Shown here: piece after piece, positions 1 through 10,987 of the stretch
Layout of the letters: each line of letters starts with the position of its first letter
Position numbering within the stretch: position 1 is the stretch's first letter
NCBI GenBank assembly: GCA_002900995.3
Contig: CM035308.1
Location: 186,001 to 250,000 of the forward strand
From: Ganoderma boninense
Lineage: Eukaryota > Basidiomycota > Agaricomycetes > Polyporales > Polyporaceae
Direction: 5' to 3'
Length of the DNA stretch: 64,000 nucleotides
The notes under the pieces: model-generated
Seen by the model: the letters and a program-made list of their open reading frames with translations, nothing else
Told to the model about the DNA's origin: nothing
The model's database searches: none
Made by a program: the position numbers and the translations under genes

Positions 1-555
1 CGAGATATGGGCCAAACATTCCCCCCCTAGAGCGACTACAGAGGGGCCATTAGTATATGCTATAACCCTAGTTGTATGGTCGTGTTAGGTCCATTAGAAG
101 CGCGCTAATTAGACGAACATAATGCAAAAAGAACGAAGTCAATACACCCAGAAATGAGGGAGATACAGCTAACACAATTCCGGGAGGAAGGACAGACTGC
201 CATATTGGGACAGGAGGGGCAGGAGGTTGGTAGAATGATGGGAGAACCCGGAATTGATGGGGGGAGCCCAGGATTGATGGGGGAATACCGGAATTGATGG
301 GAGGGAGCCCAGAATTGATGGGGGAGGCACCCAGGCACCCGGGACAGTGGTCCACAGGCTTAGATAAGCCTGGGAGGCAGCAATGCTGTGCCATCAGTGG
401 CCCCGGAGGAGGATCTCCTAAATAAGGCAAGCGACAACAAGCTGTCCCGGAGGCTCCAGAGGTTCCTGATACATCGCACTTTTAGCCGTAACCTGATGTA
501 AAACGCTCTAGGGTGTTAGTCGTAACATGATACATCAATACTACAACAGCAGCTG
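1..555 (+). mobile_element. Right arm of a foldback-type element, cut by window start
   Basis: This stretch matches the right arm of the complete element at 51221-53886 (direct match to 53333-53879) with scattered substitutions. It carries the same roughly 20-bp G-rich minisatellite (about 231-330) and the same terminal run reading into CTACAACA. Here the end continues as GCAGCTG (549-555), the exact reverse complement of the CAGCTGC that opens the left arm of the complete copy. That makes 555 the likeliest outer boundary. The left arm lies outside the window, so target-site duplication cannot be tested. No protein is encoded; open frames over the arm follow the repeat composition. Confidence 0.85.
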
Positions 556-606
556 GTTGTATCATATCTGCCAGCGTCCCTCCGTGCTCGACTGTGGTGG
601 CGGCTC

Positions 607-1401
607 ATGGTGGCCGGGGAACGCAGATGGCCCAGGGAAAGTACGACGCAACGCATACCCGGGGGCATGTATGTCAAGCAAAGCTTTTTCCGTAGCCTCG
701 TCGAGGGCGAGGCCATGCGCTTCGTGGCTGCCCATACCTCTGAAATCCCTATCCCCGTCGTCGTCGATAACTTTGCATATGGCAAGGTAGTCTTCCTCGT
801 CATGTCGCGCCTGCCCGGCGAGCAGCTTTCGATGCTCTACCCAGAGATCCCTCCCGAAGCGGAGCACCATTTGAGCATACAGCTCTCCCGCATGCTCGCA
901 CCCATTCGAGCGATCCCCGCGCCCTCCGGCGCCGTCTGCGGTTTCGGAGGCGGACCAGCGAACTGCTGGCGGATGACATTCAGCCCCCCTCTAGGTCCCT
1001 GGGAGTCCCTCGCGGAGTTCCATAGAGTGCTCATGTTGCGCACCGGTGGACTCACCCGGATTCCCGAGGGTGTCGATCCGGAGATGGTCCACGACGTGGT
1101 CCGGAAGGTCCACAGCCGCGAATACCGTCTGTGCCTCACGCACAATGATATGGGGCCACACAACATCCTCGTGGACGAGCAGTGGAACATCACGGGTATC
1201 GTGGACTGGGAGTCGTGCGCGTGGATGCCCGAGTACTGGTGCGCACTTGCAACCCGTCCTTCCAACGACGAGATACAATATTCACCCCTTCTGTGTCCGA
1301 ACAGGGAAGCCACCAAGGGCTGTTATCTGCCGCAATACCGCAGGCCAAAGTGTCGCTGGAATAGGATAATGTCGGCCGCCTTCCCGCAGTACAGTATTTA
1401 A
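607..1401 (+). CDS. APH/choline-kinase-like phosphotransferase, 5' end possibly lost
   Basis: Fungal aminoglycoside-phosphotransferase-fold kinase, a family of mostly unknown substrates. The Brenner-type catalytic motif HNDMGPHN is at 1141-1164 (catalytic Asp codon 1147-1149), followed by the metal-binding segment GIVDWESC. The EAMRFV helix of the N-lobe lies near residue 35. A 66-bp intron (1239-1304) restores the family's conserved PEYWEATK after splicing; because its length is a multiple of three, the unspliced frame is also open. Spliced length is about 242 aa, shorter than the usual 280-320, and the glycine-rich N-terminus is missing or degenerate. The foldback arm ends only 51 bp upstream, so loss of a first exon is likely. 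The C-terminus after the intron is unlike the family. It may be a decaying gene. Confidence 0.65.
   Translation: MVAGERRWPRESTTQRIPGGMYVKQSFFRSLVEGEAMRFVAAHTSEIPIPVVVDNFAYGKVVFLVMSRLPGEQLSMLYPEIPPEAEHHLSIQLSRMLAPIRAIPAPSGAVCGFGGGPANCWRMTFSPPLGPWESLAEFHRVLMLRTGGLTRIPEGVDPEMVHDVVRKVHSREYRLCLTHNDMGPHNILVDEQWNITGIVDWESCAWMPEYWCALATRPSNDEIQYSPLLCPNREATKGCYLPQYRRPKCRWNRIMSAAFPQYSI
1239..1304 (+). other. Intron in the APH-like gene
   Basis: Donor gtgcgc and acceptor acag. Removing it joins TG to G and gives the expected Glu-Tyr-Trp-Glu-Ala-Thr-Lys run. Length 66 bp, phase 2. Confidence 0.7.
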
Positions 1402-1411
1402 GCGCCAGATT

Positions 1412-4230
1412 AAATTTTACGGCCAGATGAAACGGCCACTCCCCTTCGAGTATTTCTCTGCGGATCTCTCTCGCGCGATGACAGGATAATCCGGTCTGGC
1501 TATTATAATGTACTGTAAGTATTGCGGAATTCTGTCGTTGCTGTCTTCTGCCACAGGGGCCAGTTTACGCCATTTTCCGGTGTTGAAGGGGGCATGGATT
1601 CATGGTAGAGCCTTGGTCATGCCCTGGTGTACTATACACGATACCTTTGTTCTATATTATGTCCATCATCGAAGTTTTATGAGACGCGGAGCGTGTTGTC
1701 TCAGTGCGCGAGGTGAATTGTGGTTCAGGTAGGCTGAACCAATCATGTGATGTGAGCCGTCTCGTCGCGCGCCCCCGCGCGCGCGGTTACTGTATTCACT
1801 TCCTCCTCCTCTAATGGGTCGCTATGCGCTTTCTCTCGACCAACGGAAGCGCAATTCCTCTTTAGCGAAAGAAACCCTTCTTCACCATGCGCTTGACGCC
1901 TTCCGAGATGGCCAGCAATCCTCCCTCCCGCCCAAACTCAGCCAGGTTGCCGATCACTTCGGCATCAACAGAGTTACCCTGTGGCGGCACATTCACGGTG
2001 GCCATTCCAACAGAGAAGCTCACGAGGCTTTCCAGATCCTTACGCCCTCTGAAGAAGGAGTTCTTGTCCATCTTGCACGGTCACTCGCCATCCGCCTCCT
2101 TCCATTTTCGCACACATTGCTTCGGGAGAAGGCCAATGCGTTGCTGGCAGTGCGTGCTGGGGCTTCTGGTCTGCGGGTTGGTAAGGGGTGGTCATATCGA
2201 TTTCTAAATCGTCATTCTGGTGAGCTGTCTACGTACTGGAGCTCAACGTTGAGTACAAAGCGTGGCCTTGCCCTGAATCCAACCAATGTGCGAGAGTACT
2301 TTGAAGTGCTCTCGGAGATTGATCACGAGCGGCATATCAAGCCCAGATTTAAATTTGCTATGGACGAGAGCCCTGTCCTGCTCGGAATGGAGATGACCAC
2401 CCGTGTTATTGGTCCTGCAGGCCAGAAGCTTCAGCACAAGTTGCATGATGGGAATCGGGAGAGTGCTTCGCTGGTCGTAACAATTTGTGCCGACGGATCC
2501 ATCCCGTTTCCCCCTACAATTATCCTATCAGGCCAGAACTATCTCAAACGCTGGGCTGAACACAATGCTCTCAATGCATCGTATGTGTTAATTTATTTCA
2601 GTGCTACATGGCGGCTGATTAATGTGTTTAAAGAATCGCACTCTCACCCACTGGATACACAACAGATAGCCTAACTCTCGAATGGATGTACGAGTTTGAG
2701 GCCAAAACTCGCCCTGTAGGCGATGAGGTCGATGAATGGCGCCTTCTCGCACTCGACAACCATGGCAGCCATCTGACTCTCGCATTTCTGGACTTTGCTG
2801 CTGCTCATCACGTTGAAGTTGTTGGATACATTCCGAACTCCACACATGTCCTCCAGGGTCTTGACGTTGCCTGTTTTGGGGCCTTCAAAACCCATTATAC
2901 CCATGCGCTTGCCAACTACCAGAAACGTACTAGCTGCGCCGTGACGAAGGAAGCGTTTCTCGAGTTGGTGAAGGAACCTTTCGAGCGTGCATTCACACAT
3001 GCCACCATCCTCTCCGCGTTCCGTATCACAGGGCTTGAGCCAATTGACCCCAATGTCATATCCCCAGACCAGCTCGCTCCGAGTCAGGAAAACTCTGCTT
3101 CCACTGTGTTCCCACTTGAGCTTCCAGAGCCTGTCCAAGCGATGCTTCCGCTGCTCCGAGCAGTGAAGTTATCCAACGCAGTCAGCCAGGACTCAGGGAG
3201 CAACTCCAATCCACTTGAGGTATGTATTTGAGCATGTACAACAAGGACTTCACTGATATCCTATCAGTCAGCTGCGACAGAGACGATACAACTCTTAAAA
3301 CAGTCAAGTGCGGCATTTACTGTTGGGCCAACCACCAATATTACCGCTGCAAACACTCTCCCCCCTCCACCAATCCTGCATGCTCCACCCATCCCTCCTC
3401 CTACCCAACAACTCCTGAACCCATCTCCTATCGAACCACGAGCACGTACCATGTCAGAACTGGAGCGCGAGGTTGCACGATACAAGGCTGCCCTCGTGGA
3501 GTCTGAGGCTCGGAACGCGACGAGCAGGGCCATCATAGACGCGCAAAACTGCACCATTGCACTACAAGAGGTTGGGATAGAGGCACAGAGGATGAAGCTG
3601 TCGGAGAAGGAGAGCCGCCGTTTGACCAACAAGGACAAGCTGTTGGCGAAGAAGGTTGGACGGCGATTGTCAGGACCCGAGTTCCGAGCAGCAGTCAAGG
3701 CGGACGACGAGGCGAGGGCAGTGGTTAAGCGCAAGCGTGCCATGGCAAAGGATGCAAGGACGTTGAAGGCAGAAATCCGGAAGCAGAAGAACGCATGGAG
3801 AAAGCAGGAGCAGGCGGAGAGGAAGGCACATCGGGCGGCAGACCTCAAGGCGTGGGCCGAGGAATGTGAGCATTGCCGAGCAGCAGGGAAGAGGCAGCCA
3901 AAGCGCCCTCCCATGATTCGTAAGGCGAAGACTCCCATGCGCTTCACAGAGGAGTTGGCGGAAGATGAGGATAAGGAGAACGAGAGCGAGGATGGAGACG
4001 AGGAGGAGGGCGGAGTAGACAGTGATTGAGGTGTAATGCTGGAATGAATAGAAATCCCGGCTCATAGCTTGATAGATGTGGATGTTGAGCGCGTGTGCAT
4101 GTATATTGAACAAGCCGAGGGTGATTGGGTGAATAGATCAGCGACGATTGCGAGTCGAAGGGTTCTCCATCTGTCGGTGACTGGCGTGACATGTCACGTG
4201 TGACTCGCTTCATCTGGCCGAAAACGTGAC
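1412..4230 (+). mobile_element. pogo/Tigger-like DNA transposon
   Basis: The transposase gene is bracketed by an imperfect inverted repeat: CGGCCAGATGAAACG at 1420-1434 and its near-perfect complement CGCTTCATCTGGCCG at 4206-4220, extending with mismatches a few bases outward. Between the left repeat and the start codon lie about 380 bp without an ORF, including a GC-rich run near 1770. After the stop codon lie about 180 bp with a CACGTG-centred palindrome near 4190. Exact outer ends and the TA duplication expected for this superfamily could not be fixed by eye, so the limits are approximate. Confidence 0.6.
1814..4029 (+). CDS. pogo/Tigger-type DDE transposase
   Basis: Three exons, 1814-2580, 2634-3219 and 3268-4029, encode 704 aa with no internal stop. 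The N-terminus has a helix-turn-helix (KLSQVADHFGINRVTLWRHI, about residues 40-60) and a CENP-B-like second DNA-binding region. The DDE_1 catalytic core follows: Asp in FAMDESP (codon 2363-2365), Asp in LALDNHGSH (2755-2757) and Asp in LQGLDVACF (2863-2865), the DDD pattern of pogo elements. Intron 1 was placed so that the conserved GYTTDSLTLEW stays in frame; it has a CTGAT branch site. Exon 3 adds a Lys/Glu-rich coiled tail (about residues 500-690) ending in an acidic stretch. All reading frames are open and splice sites canonical, so this copy could be autonomous. Confidence 0.9.
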
Positions 4231-4657
4231 AAAGCATGCACTCAGAAAACATCTTTCTCTAGTCCTCTACTCGCGACGTGCACCCTCTCCTTCTCTATCG
4301 ATCTTTAGTTTATATAGTATTCTATCCAACCGCGACACTTGGTGGCTCCCGCCTCTCTTCGCCAACACAGCGCACAGCGCGCGAAATCACTGTTTCATCC
4401 GGCCGGTGAATACTGTACACCACCGAACTCGAGGCGGAATACTACATCGTGAATTACCGACAGTGCTACGCGTAGTCCGTGTGTGTGCAAACCCCGCAAA
4501 TCATCTTACACACCTTCAAGTTGCCAGCTCTTATGCGTGCTACACATAGGCTAACGACTACAGCTGTATGCCTACTCCCATAAATGCAATGCGCTACTGG
4601 ATTTACACCATTGATCATTCCCTCCAAGGAGACCATGGGAATCAGACACGACGACTA
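4231..4657. other. Intergenic, no gene seen
   Basis: Between the pogo element and the stop codon of the next gene. I see no RNA gene, repeat or supported ORF here. Confidence 0.5.
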
Positions 4658-5287
4658 CTACCCCACCGGGCGACTCGCCACCGCCTCCACCAGCTCAGCA
4701 ATCCGGAACGTATCATCCTCGATCGCCCTCGCCGCCGCGCCCCCATAGCGCCACATCTCCTCCTCCAGCGCGTCCACGTCCGGACAGTGCACGAACCCCG
4801 CCTCGTGCATCCTCCGCAGCGCCTCCCGCACCCACACGCGGCACGTAAACTTGGGCTCGCGCCCCTTATCCGCCTCGGGAACGACGTCCATGGGGATCCG
4901 CGCGAGCATCTCGCGCAGCGCGCCTTGAGACCGCGCGCCAAGTCCCTCGCCCTCGCCCCAGCCCGGGTTGAGATGGCCGACGGTGGCGGCGGCCGCGAGC
5001 CCGCCCTCGTCCGTGGCGAGCGTGGTGGGCGTGGCGTCGAAGCACCAGCGCCGGTCCGTCTCGCTCGGGCTGTAGTCCGTCGTGGCGTGCATCTTCAGCC
5101 CGGGCTGCACGTCGAGGTGCGCATCGGCGGTGGCGTCGGCGTTGGGGACGAAGAGGTACCAGTGGAAGCGGGGGGGATCGGTGTCGATCACGTTGAGCGC
5201 GAGGACGATGTCGGGGAAGCGGGGGAGGGGCTGGATGCGCAGCTTAGCTGGGGGTTTTGCCTTGGTGTTGGAGGGGGGTGATGGCAT
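4658..5287 (-). CDS. DUF6914-like fungal protein of unknown function
   Basis: Single-exon gene, 209 aa. It resembles the fungal DUF6914 family in layout: an N-terminal strand region with FHWYLFVP (about residues 40-48), a short GLKMHATT strand, a WCFDAT strand, and a C-terminal helix-rich part with FTCRVWVREAL (about residues 147-157). The CRxWVREAL segment is the family's best-conserved block. The assignment is from remembered pattern, not a search. No signal peptide or membrane segment is visible. The start was chosen at the only upstream ATG in frame that keeps the Pro-rich lead. Biochemical role is unknown; it stands alone, with no obvious partner gene. Confidence 0.65.
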   Translation of the reverse strand: MPSPPSNTKAKPPAKLRIQPLPRFPDIVLALNVIDTDPPRFHWYLFVPNADATADAHLDVQPGLKMHATTDYSPSETDRRWCFDATPTTLATDEGGLAAAATVGHLNPGWGEGEGLGARSQGALREMLARIPMDVVPEADKGREPKFTCRVWVREALRRMHEAGFVHCPDVDALEEEMWRYGGAAARAIEDDTFRIAELVEAVASRPVG

Positions 5288-7015
5288 TTGCTGGATGCTC
5301 GACCTATGCGTACAGTATGGGACGTCCTTCGTTGGGTTGGCAGAGTCTAAGATCTAGGCAGCAACTTATAAACGAGCAGGAGTAGTGGTCCGATCCGATC
5401 GTACGCTCCGCCAATTGCCGCACTCCGGTCCGTGGTTCCGTGTCCTACATAGTACCTTCCCCCCGCGGACCAATCGCGGACTGCGATGATCCCTCAAAGC
5501 ACGCACCAAGTACTGTACCTTTCCATCTGATACAGTAAAGTGTTCAATGACACACGAGTCAAGTAAGCACTTGGAACCAAACGATGGGGTCAACACGAGG
5601 CTGCGTCGCCGCAATCTTCAACTTCACCTGCCAAGTTGACAAGTTACAGACAACCTAATGGTGCACTGCGAACTCACCGTCCTCGTCAAACACCAATCCT
5701 CCTCGGGGCAATCTTCCCCGCCAATCCAGAACTTAGGACAGCGGACTTTGTGGGACGACCGATTCAGCCATCGATGTTGACACCAAGCAGCACAAGCTTC
5801 TATATACTTAATACTGTACACCGGCACCGGCACCGGCACCAGCACGTTCATCCACTTGAATAACACTGAGAGTGTAACGTAGATGATTTTGGACACGAGC
5901 CTTGCGCGTACGCGCAATAAGTAGAATACACAGAGAGACGATGCATGCAACAAGATGTAAGTAAATGTCCTGCGCGGGTCGGGTCGGGTCGTGTGGTGGT
6001 ACGGGTACGGGTACGGATACGTGAGTGAGTACATGCAGCTCGTGGCTCGAGGCTCGTGACGGTCGTCAAAAACACGGACAAGAACAAGGACATTGGGAAA
6101 ATGATGCGAATCATGAGAAGACAACACAGGAGAAGTGGAGGTTGAAACGGGGCGGGACGAGGGCAATAAGGTATCGTATACTGTATGCCGTATGTACGTG
6201 AGCAGCGCGGCGCGCGTGCGTGCTGTGAGTTCTGTTCTGTTCTGAGTAGTCGCCGTGCGGCGCGGGATGGACGGAGAACGGAAACGGACGTGTGCATGCA
6301 TGCAGACGAGACGAGACGAAAGCGAGGAACGCGAAGCCGGAAGCTGGAAGCGAGAGATCTAGCATGCCAAGGACGTAAGTAGCGGTCGTAATTAGGGAGC
6401 AATTTGACAACGGCACGTCAGACGGACAGACACGTCAGAGGAAGAGAGAGAACTCGGTGCGCGGGCAGGGATGCAGGGAAAGGACACCAGCGTACCGGGC
6501 AGTGAACGCGAGTAGCGTGAGCGCGCATCGCCGCACAGACGATGCAACACGGTACGTCAACGAGTGACGAAGCCAGCGTAGGCCGGGGAGCGGTTGAATT
6601 CCGACCAAAGCGCACGCGGGCCACTACGCGGTAGCGCAAACATGCAGCAGTACCGCGGTGGGCGATAGCGAAGGCCCTATGGCGAGCTGGTGGACCTTGG
6701 ACTGCGGCCCGTTTTGTCGTCGAGACTGCCAGAGATGACGCAGACCTTCGGGTACTACGCACTTGCAAAGCAAACGAGCGTGCTGGGTTCCAACGGCCGA
6801 CCAACCGAACCATCAGCGCACTTCACTTCGCCCCACCTCGCGCATGACTGCGCCTGTGCGAGCTCCATTCCTCCCCTCCTCCTCCTCCCCTCTTCATCAT
6901 CACCATCAACTCCAGCTCCAACCCCATCCCCAGCGCCACCACCCCCAGACCCTGCTCCTCACGCACCCACGCTTCCGCCACCGCCGTCCCCCTCCTCTTC
7001 GCAGATCCCTCCACC
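5288..7015. other. Intergenic with short GC-rich microsatellites, no supported gene
   Basis: Lies between the 5' end of the DUF6914-like gene and the 3' end of the next minus-strand gene. It holds CCGGCA repeats (5821-5844) and GGGTC/GGTACG repeats (5975-6020). Long frames here come from base composition; none has a recognisable domain or splice pattern. Confidence 0.45.
5821..6020. repeat. Two short microsatellites
   Basis: CCGGCA repeated about four times at 5821-5844, then GGGTC units and GGTACG units between 5975 and 6020. Confidence 0.8.
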
Positions 7016-8625
7016 CTACCGGCCATGCGGGATCGTATCGTACCTTGGGGGCACCTCGCTAGGCTCCTCGTCCTCCGGCGTCGCGTCGAGCCGCCCCGCG
7101 TCCATATGCTGCATCACCGGCCCCGCGCCCTGTCCTTGGCTGCCATCGGGGTTCGCGACACGGCGCGCAGCCATCGCCTCGCGCTCCTTCGAGCTCGGGA
7201 TCACCCCGCCGACGCCGTTGTAATTCCCGCCCGTGCTCGAGGAGCCCGACACGGACGGGTCCGTCGGCGGCGTCTGCCCGCTGTACGAGTGCTGGCTCGG
7301 CCCGAGCGACGGCCCGGGCGACGGGTGCCGGAAGTCGCGCCCGGGCATCGCCAACTGCTGTTGTTGTTGCTGCTGCTGCTGGGCGGCGAAGCTGGCGTTG
7401 GTCGGCGACGACGGCGAGTGCGCGTACTGGCCCCCGGCCCCCGCGTAGGCGGCGTACGCCGCGTACTCGGGGTAGCCGTGGTCGGACGCCGACGACGGCC
7501 CGCCGTAGTACGACTGCCCGGGCTGCGACGGGAGCGAGTAGTGCGAGGGCGTGCTCGTGCTCGCCGCGCCCGCCGCCCCTGCCACTGCGTAGCCGCCTGC
7601 TCCTGCTCCCGCTCCAGGTCCGGCGGCATACCCGCTCGCGCCGGCCCCTGGTCCCGCCGCATAACCGCCTGCCCCAGCTCCAGCTCCAGGCCCAGCGCCG
7701 TACCCGCCTGCCCCAGCGGGGAACGCCGACGCGTGGTACTGGCTCATGTTCGGGACATTGCCGGGAGCAGAGCCGCCTCCTCCCGCTCCTCCTCCGCCTC
7801 CGGCGCCCGGGTTGGGATTGTAGCTGTACGGGGTGACGTCGCCGCCGAGGTCGACGTCGGGGAGCGTGCCGTGGCCGGTGCCGGAGAGGCCGACGACGCG
7901 GTCGGGGTCGAAGTTGCCGTCGAAGTCGTCCTTGTGGTGCGAGCGCTTGCAGAAGAAGTACAGGAGCGTGGCGACGATCGCGAGCCCCGCCACACCGCCG
8001 ACGACGCCGCCGACGATCGCGCCTGTGTGCGAGGACGAGGACGAGGAGGAGTTGTGGTCGCCCGACGAGCCGACGGTGGGGATAGTGGTGACGATGGTGG
8101 TGGTCACGACGGACGTGAATTGCGAGCCATTTGCATCGGTCCCGCTAGTTGTGCGTTAGGACGGGGGAGAGAGGGTGTGGGGGGTTGGACTTACATGACT
8201 GTGCTGACCTCTAGACTTGTCGATGTGCTGGTGCTGGAGGGAAGTAAGGTGGTGGAGGCGGAGGTCGAGGTCGAAGCGGAACTTGAGCTTGTGAATGTGG
8301 GAGTGGTTAAGGAGGAAGTGGATTCTGTTGATGATGCCGAGGAGGAAGAAGTTGTGGTGGGAGGAGTGGTGGCAGGGGAAGAAGAGGACTCGGAGGACGA
8401 GGATGATGATGAGGAAGTTGTGGTGGTGGTGGTGGTGGTAGTTTCTGAGGAAGTGGAGGCGGAGGTAGAATCAGAAGAACCTGGAGAAGAAAGATTAGTG
8501 GTTGAACCAGAGCGAGAGGAGGATATGGAGGACGAAGAAGAGGTGGAGAACGGACTCTGAGAGGAGGAAGAGGAGGGGGTGGACGAGGACGAGGTGGACT
8601 GGGTCGTGTCGGTCGTCGAGGCCAT
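7016..8625 (-). CDS. Ser/Thr-rich single-pass membrane protein
   Basis: Two exons, 8625-8195 and 8144-7016, encode 519 aa. The 50-bp intron has canonical ends, and joining it gives STVI-GTDANGSQFTSVV, a run common in fungal mucin-like proteins. Residues 2-170 are almost pure Ser/Thr, expected to be heavily O-mannosylated and outside the cell. A Gly/Ala/Val-rich membrane segment (TGAIVGGVVGG to TLLYFF) at about residues 180-205 is followed by a CKRSHH stop-transfer and a 300-residue cytoplasmic tail with GAGAGGY-type repeats and a polyQ run. The start at 8625 lacks a cleavable signal peptide, so the membrane segment probably acts as signal-anchor; longer in-frame starts upstream look non-coding. 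The layout recalls Mid2/Wsc sensors, but there is no WSC domain. Function unknown. Confidence 0.8.
7363..7384 (-). repeat. Coding CAG/CAA tract (polyQ)
   Basis: Encodes about nine consecutive Gln in the cytoplasmic tail of the membrane protein; likely length-variable. Confidence 0.85.
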
Positions 8626-10930
8626 GATTGTCGGAAGAAGGAAAGAAGATAATAGCAGAGGAATGTAAGATAGACAAGCGGAGCGGGGAGCGGCAGAGGG
8701 AGGGTGCGTGTGGGGGAGCGAGGCAGGAGCGTCATCTCGCACGTAACGGATGGCCCTCCTCTTTTTCCCGAGGCCAATCGGCCGCGTTATCGGCCATCCT
8801 GCCGCGCCCCGCATAGATAGGAGCCCAAACCACGTCTTGTATGCACTCACCAGAGCCACTGATTGGTTCTTGTCGGACGAGCAGTGTCATCTCGGCGACC
8901 ATTTCGCAGTCGTCGTCGGGGGAGGGTGGACGCGAAAGCCAGAAGACAAAAGCGGTCTGGGTTCAAACAGGCTGCTGTCCCTCCTGGTCATATGCTCTCT
9001 CTCCTCCCCGGCTCCTCCGCACCGCCCTCCCGCCCAGGCCACCCTCGATCATAAGTACTGCCTGCTCCCGCCCTCCCGACATTGACCGTCGTCCAACGCT
9101 GCGTACGACGAGCACATCCTCGCCCGTCCCCCAGGCCCTGTACACATGTCTTCCTCGATTCGCCGTCTACACGCTGCGGACACGCGCCCGCCGCGTTCCT
9201 CTCTAGTCCGCTCTCGGCAGATCCCCTGACGAGCCCCAACTGGACGCACTCCTCCGGCCTTCTCTCTCCGAGTCCGACCTTCTCTCGGGAATTATAGACA
9301 CGGACGGCGCAACGGCCAATGGCGTTGAATGGGCTCGACCCCTTGCGCTCGTGCTGGCCTTTCGCTGCCCCGCCCCCAGGGCCCACCGTCGTCCATGGCT
9401 TGGTCTATGACAGACTCCTTTCCAGCCTTGACAGCCCGCGCGAATCCGATTGCACAATATATCTGCACGCCCCCGCACCCGCCAGCCTTCTCTTTCGCCG
9501 CCCCCGATCCCTCCGCTGCCGCTCCCTGTGGCGCCACCGCGCCCCACCATCTTCGTACCTACCTCATCCCCTGACACAACACCCCCGTTGACGTTCATTG
9601 CAAGCACAGGTCGCGACGAATGCTTGGCAGTCAACCAGATGTTGAAAGTCTGAAACAGCCGGCCCGCGGAACCATATTCGACTGCAGCGGAATTTCTACC
9701 TTAATGCCCGCATGAGTCCTGACCAAACACGTCTTACAGAGGATCCCAGACTTCCGCCGTGATGCTCCGGATCCGAGCTGCCGCAATTTTCGCTTTTCCT
9801 GGTCGTGAGAGGTAAGCTCTGTAGATGGTGCGATTTGCAGGCGGCAGACGGCGGCACAAGTTTATGATCCATGCGTTCGCGTTCGAATGTCGCAGGGCCT
9901 GCTGCGGGCGAAGACTTCCGGTGGCAGCGGCCTGAAGGCCTCAGGTCTTGACCGCTGACGTCTCAGTGGACAGCATTCCGGAATCCGCGCCACGGTACGC
10001 TTCATAGTGCTGGTCCTCTCAAATCAATCAGATTACTGAAGCTTACTGTATGTATCAAGTCGTAGGTGCTTTTAAGTAGCGACGACGAGCTCTCGAGCTC
10101 CCTCCCACTTGGACCCCAGAACGTGACGACTTGACCTGGACTTTGCGTGGACTTGCGTCCATGTCGGTTTTGTCGGCTGCTCCGATCGTCCTCGGTGTCT
10201 TTATAACAGACATGCCATGCCGGCCGGCAACTTGCACGCACCATGGAGTCGTCGACGTCTGAATATCAAGACGGGCAGTACTCAGCGCTCAGTACTCAGT
10301 CCCTAAAGGCACGTACATGCTTCGTTCTTCCCTGCCCGCGGGCCGCAGTCAGCTTCTTGAAATGGGAGCAAGCCCAGCGAACCTGCTGGGCAGGCGGCAG
10401 TGCGGTTCAGAAGCCCCAGGCAGGAGCTCCGAGTGCGCCATATGAGCGCGACGGAAGTGCACGATTGTCTGCGGCGCGAAGGTTCTTTTATGTGCGCTTT
10501 ATTGACTGCTGCCGGCTCGGTCGCTATGCGACCCTTCATTTTCCCCGCCCGGCTGGAGGTTATGTGCTTGACGGACTCGGAGATTAACGTCCTCGGGCCT
10601 CGGCGATATTGTCAATGCACATGACCATGACATGACTTCGAAGGATCGTGGACACCTGTATGCATGCACGTATCACAGTCAGATTAAAACTAGGCAGAGA
10701 ATGAGTGTTGGTATAAATGTATGTTGTACAATCCTCGTGAGATCAGAATAATGAGATGTGCATACGTTGCGACTCATCCATCAGCGCTATCGTACACCCT
10801 GCCCTAGCCCATCTACGGCTCATGCGAGCTTACCCGCATAACATACGATACAACAGGGAGCGTCCACCTCCCCACAGAGAAAGACCAAACATTAACGTAC
10901 TCACTCGCGCGGGCGTACACCCTCACTTTT
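8626..10930. other. Intergenic, no supported gene
   Basis: About 2.3 kb upstream of the membrane protein gene and downstream of the polyQ gene. Pyrimidine-rich stretches near 8990-9050 and 9470-9560 give long frames but no domain, no signal peptide and no consistent intron pattern. Confidence 0.45.
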
Positions 10931-10987
10931 GTACCGGCCCAACCACCCTCGCCATCCCAATAGAGGGGTCCTCCATCAGGCTCGCCG

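Noticed and set aside
4180..4204. CACGTG-centred palindrome as a transcription-factor site
   Set aside because: It lies next to the inverted repeat of the pogo element and is more simply part of that element's end.
5624..6816. Several overlapping ORFs of 100-225 aa on the minus strand
   Set aside because: Composition-driven (Arg/Ser/Thr/Pro), no domain, and they cross microsatellites.
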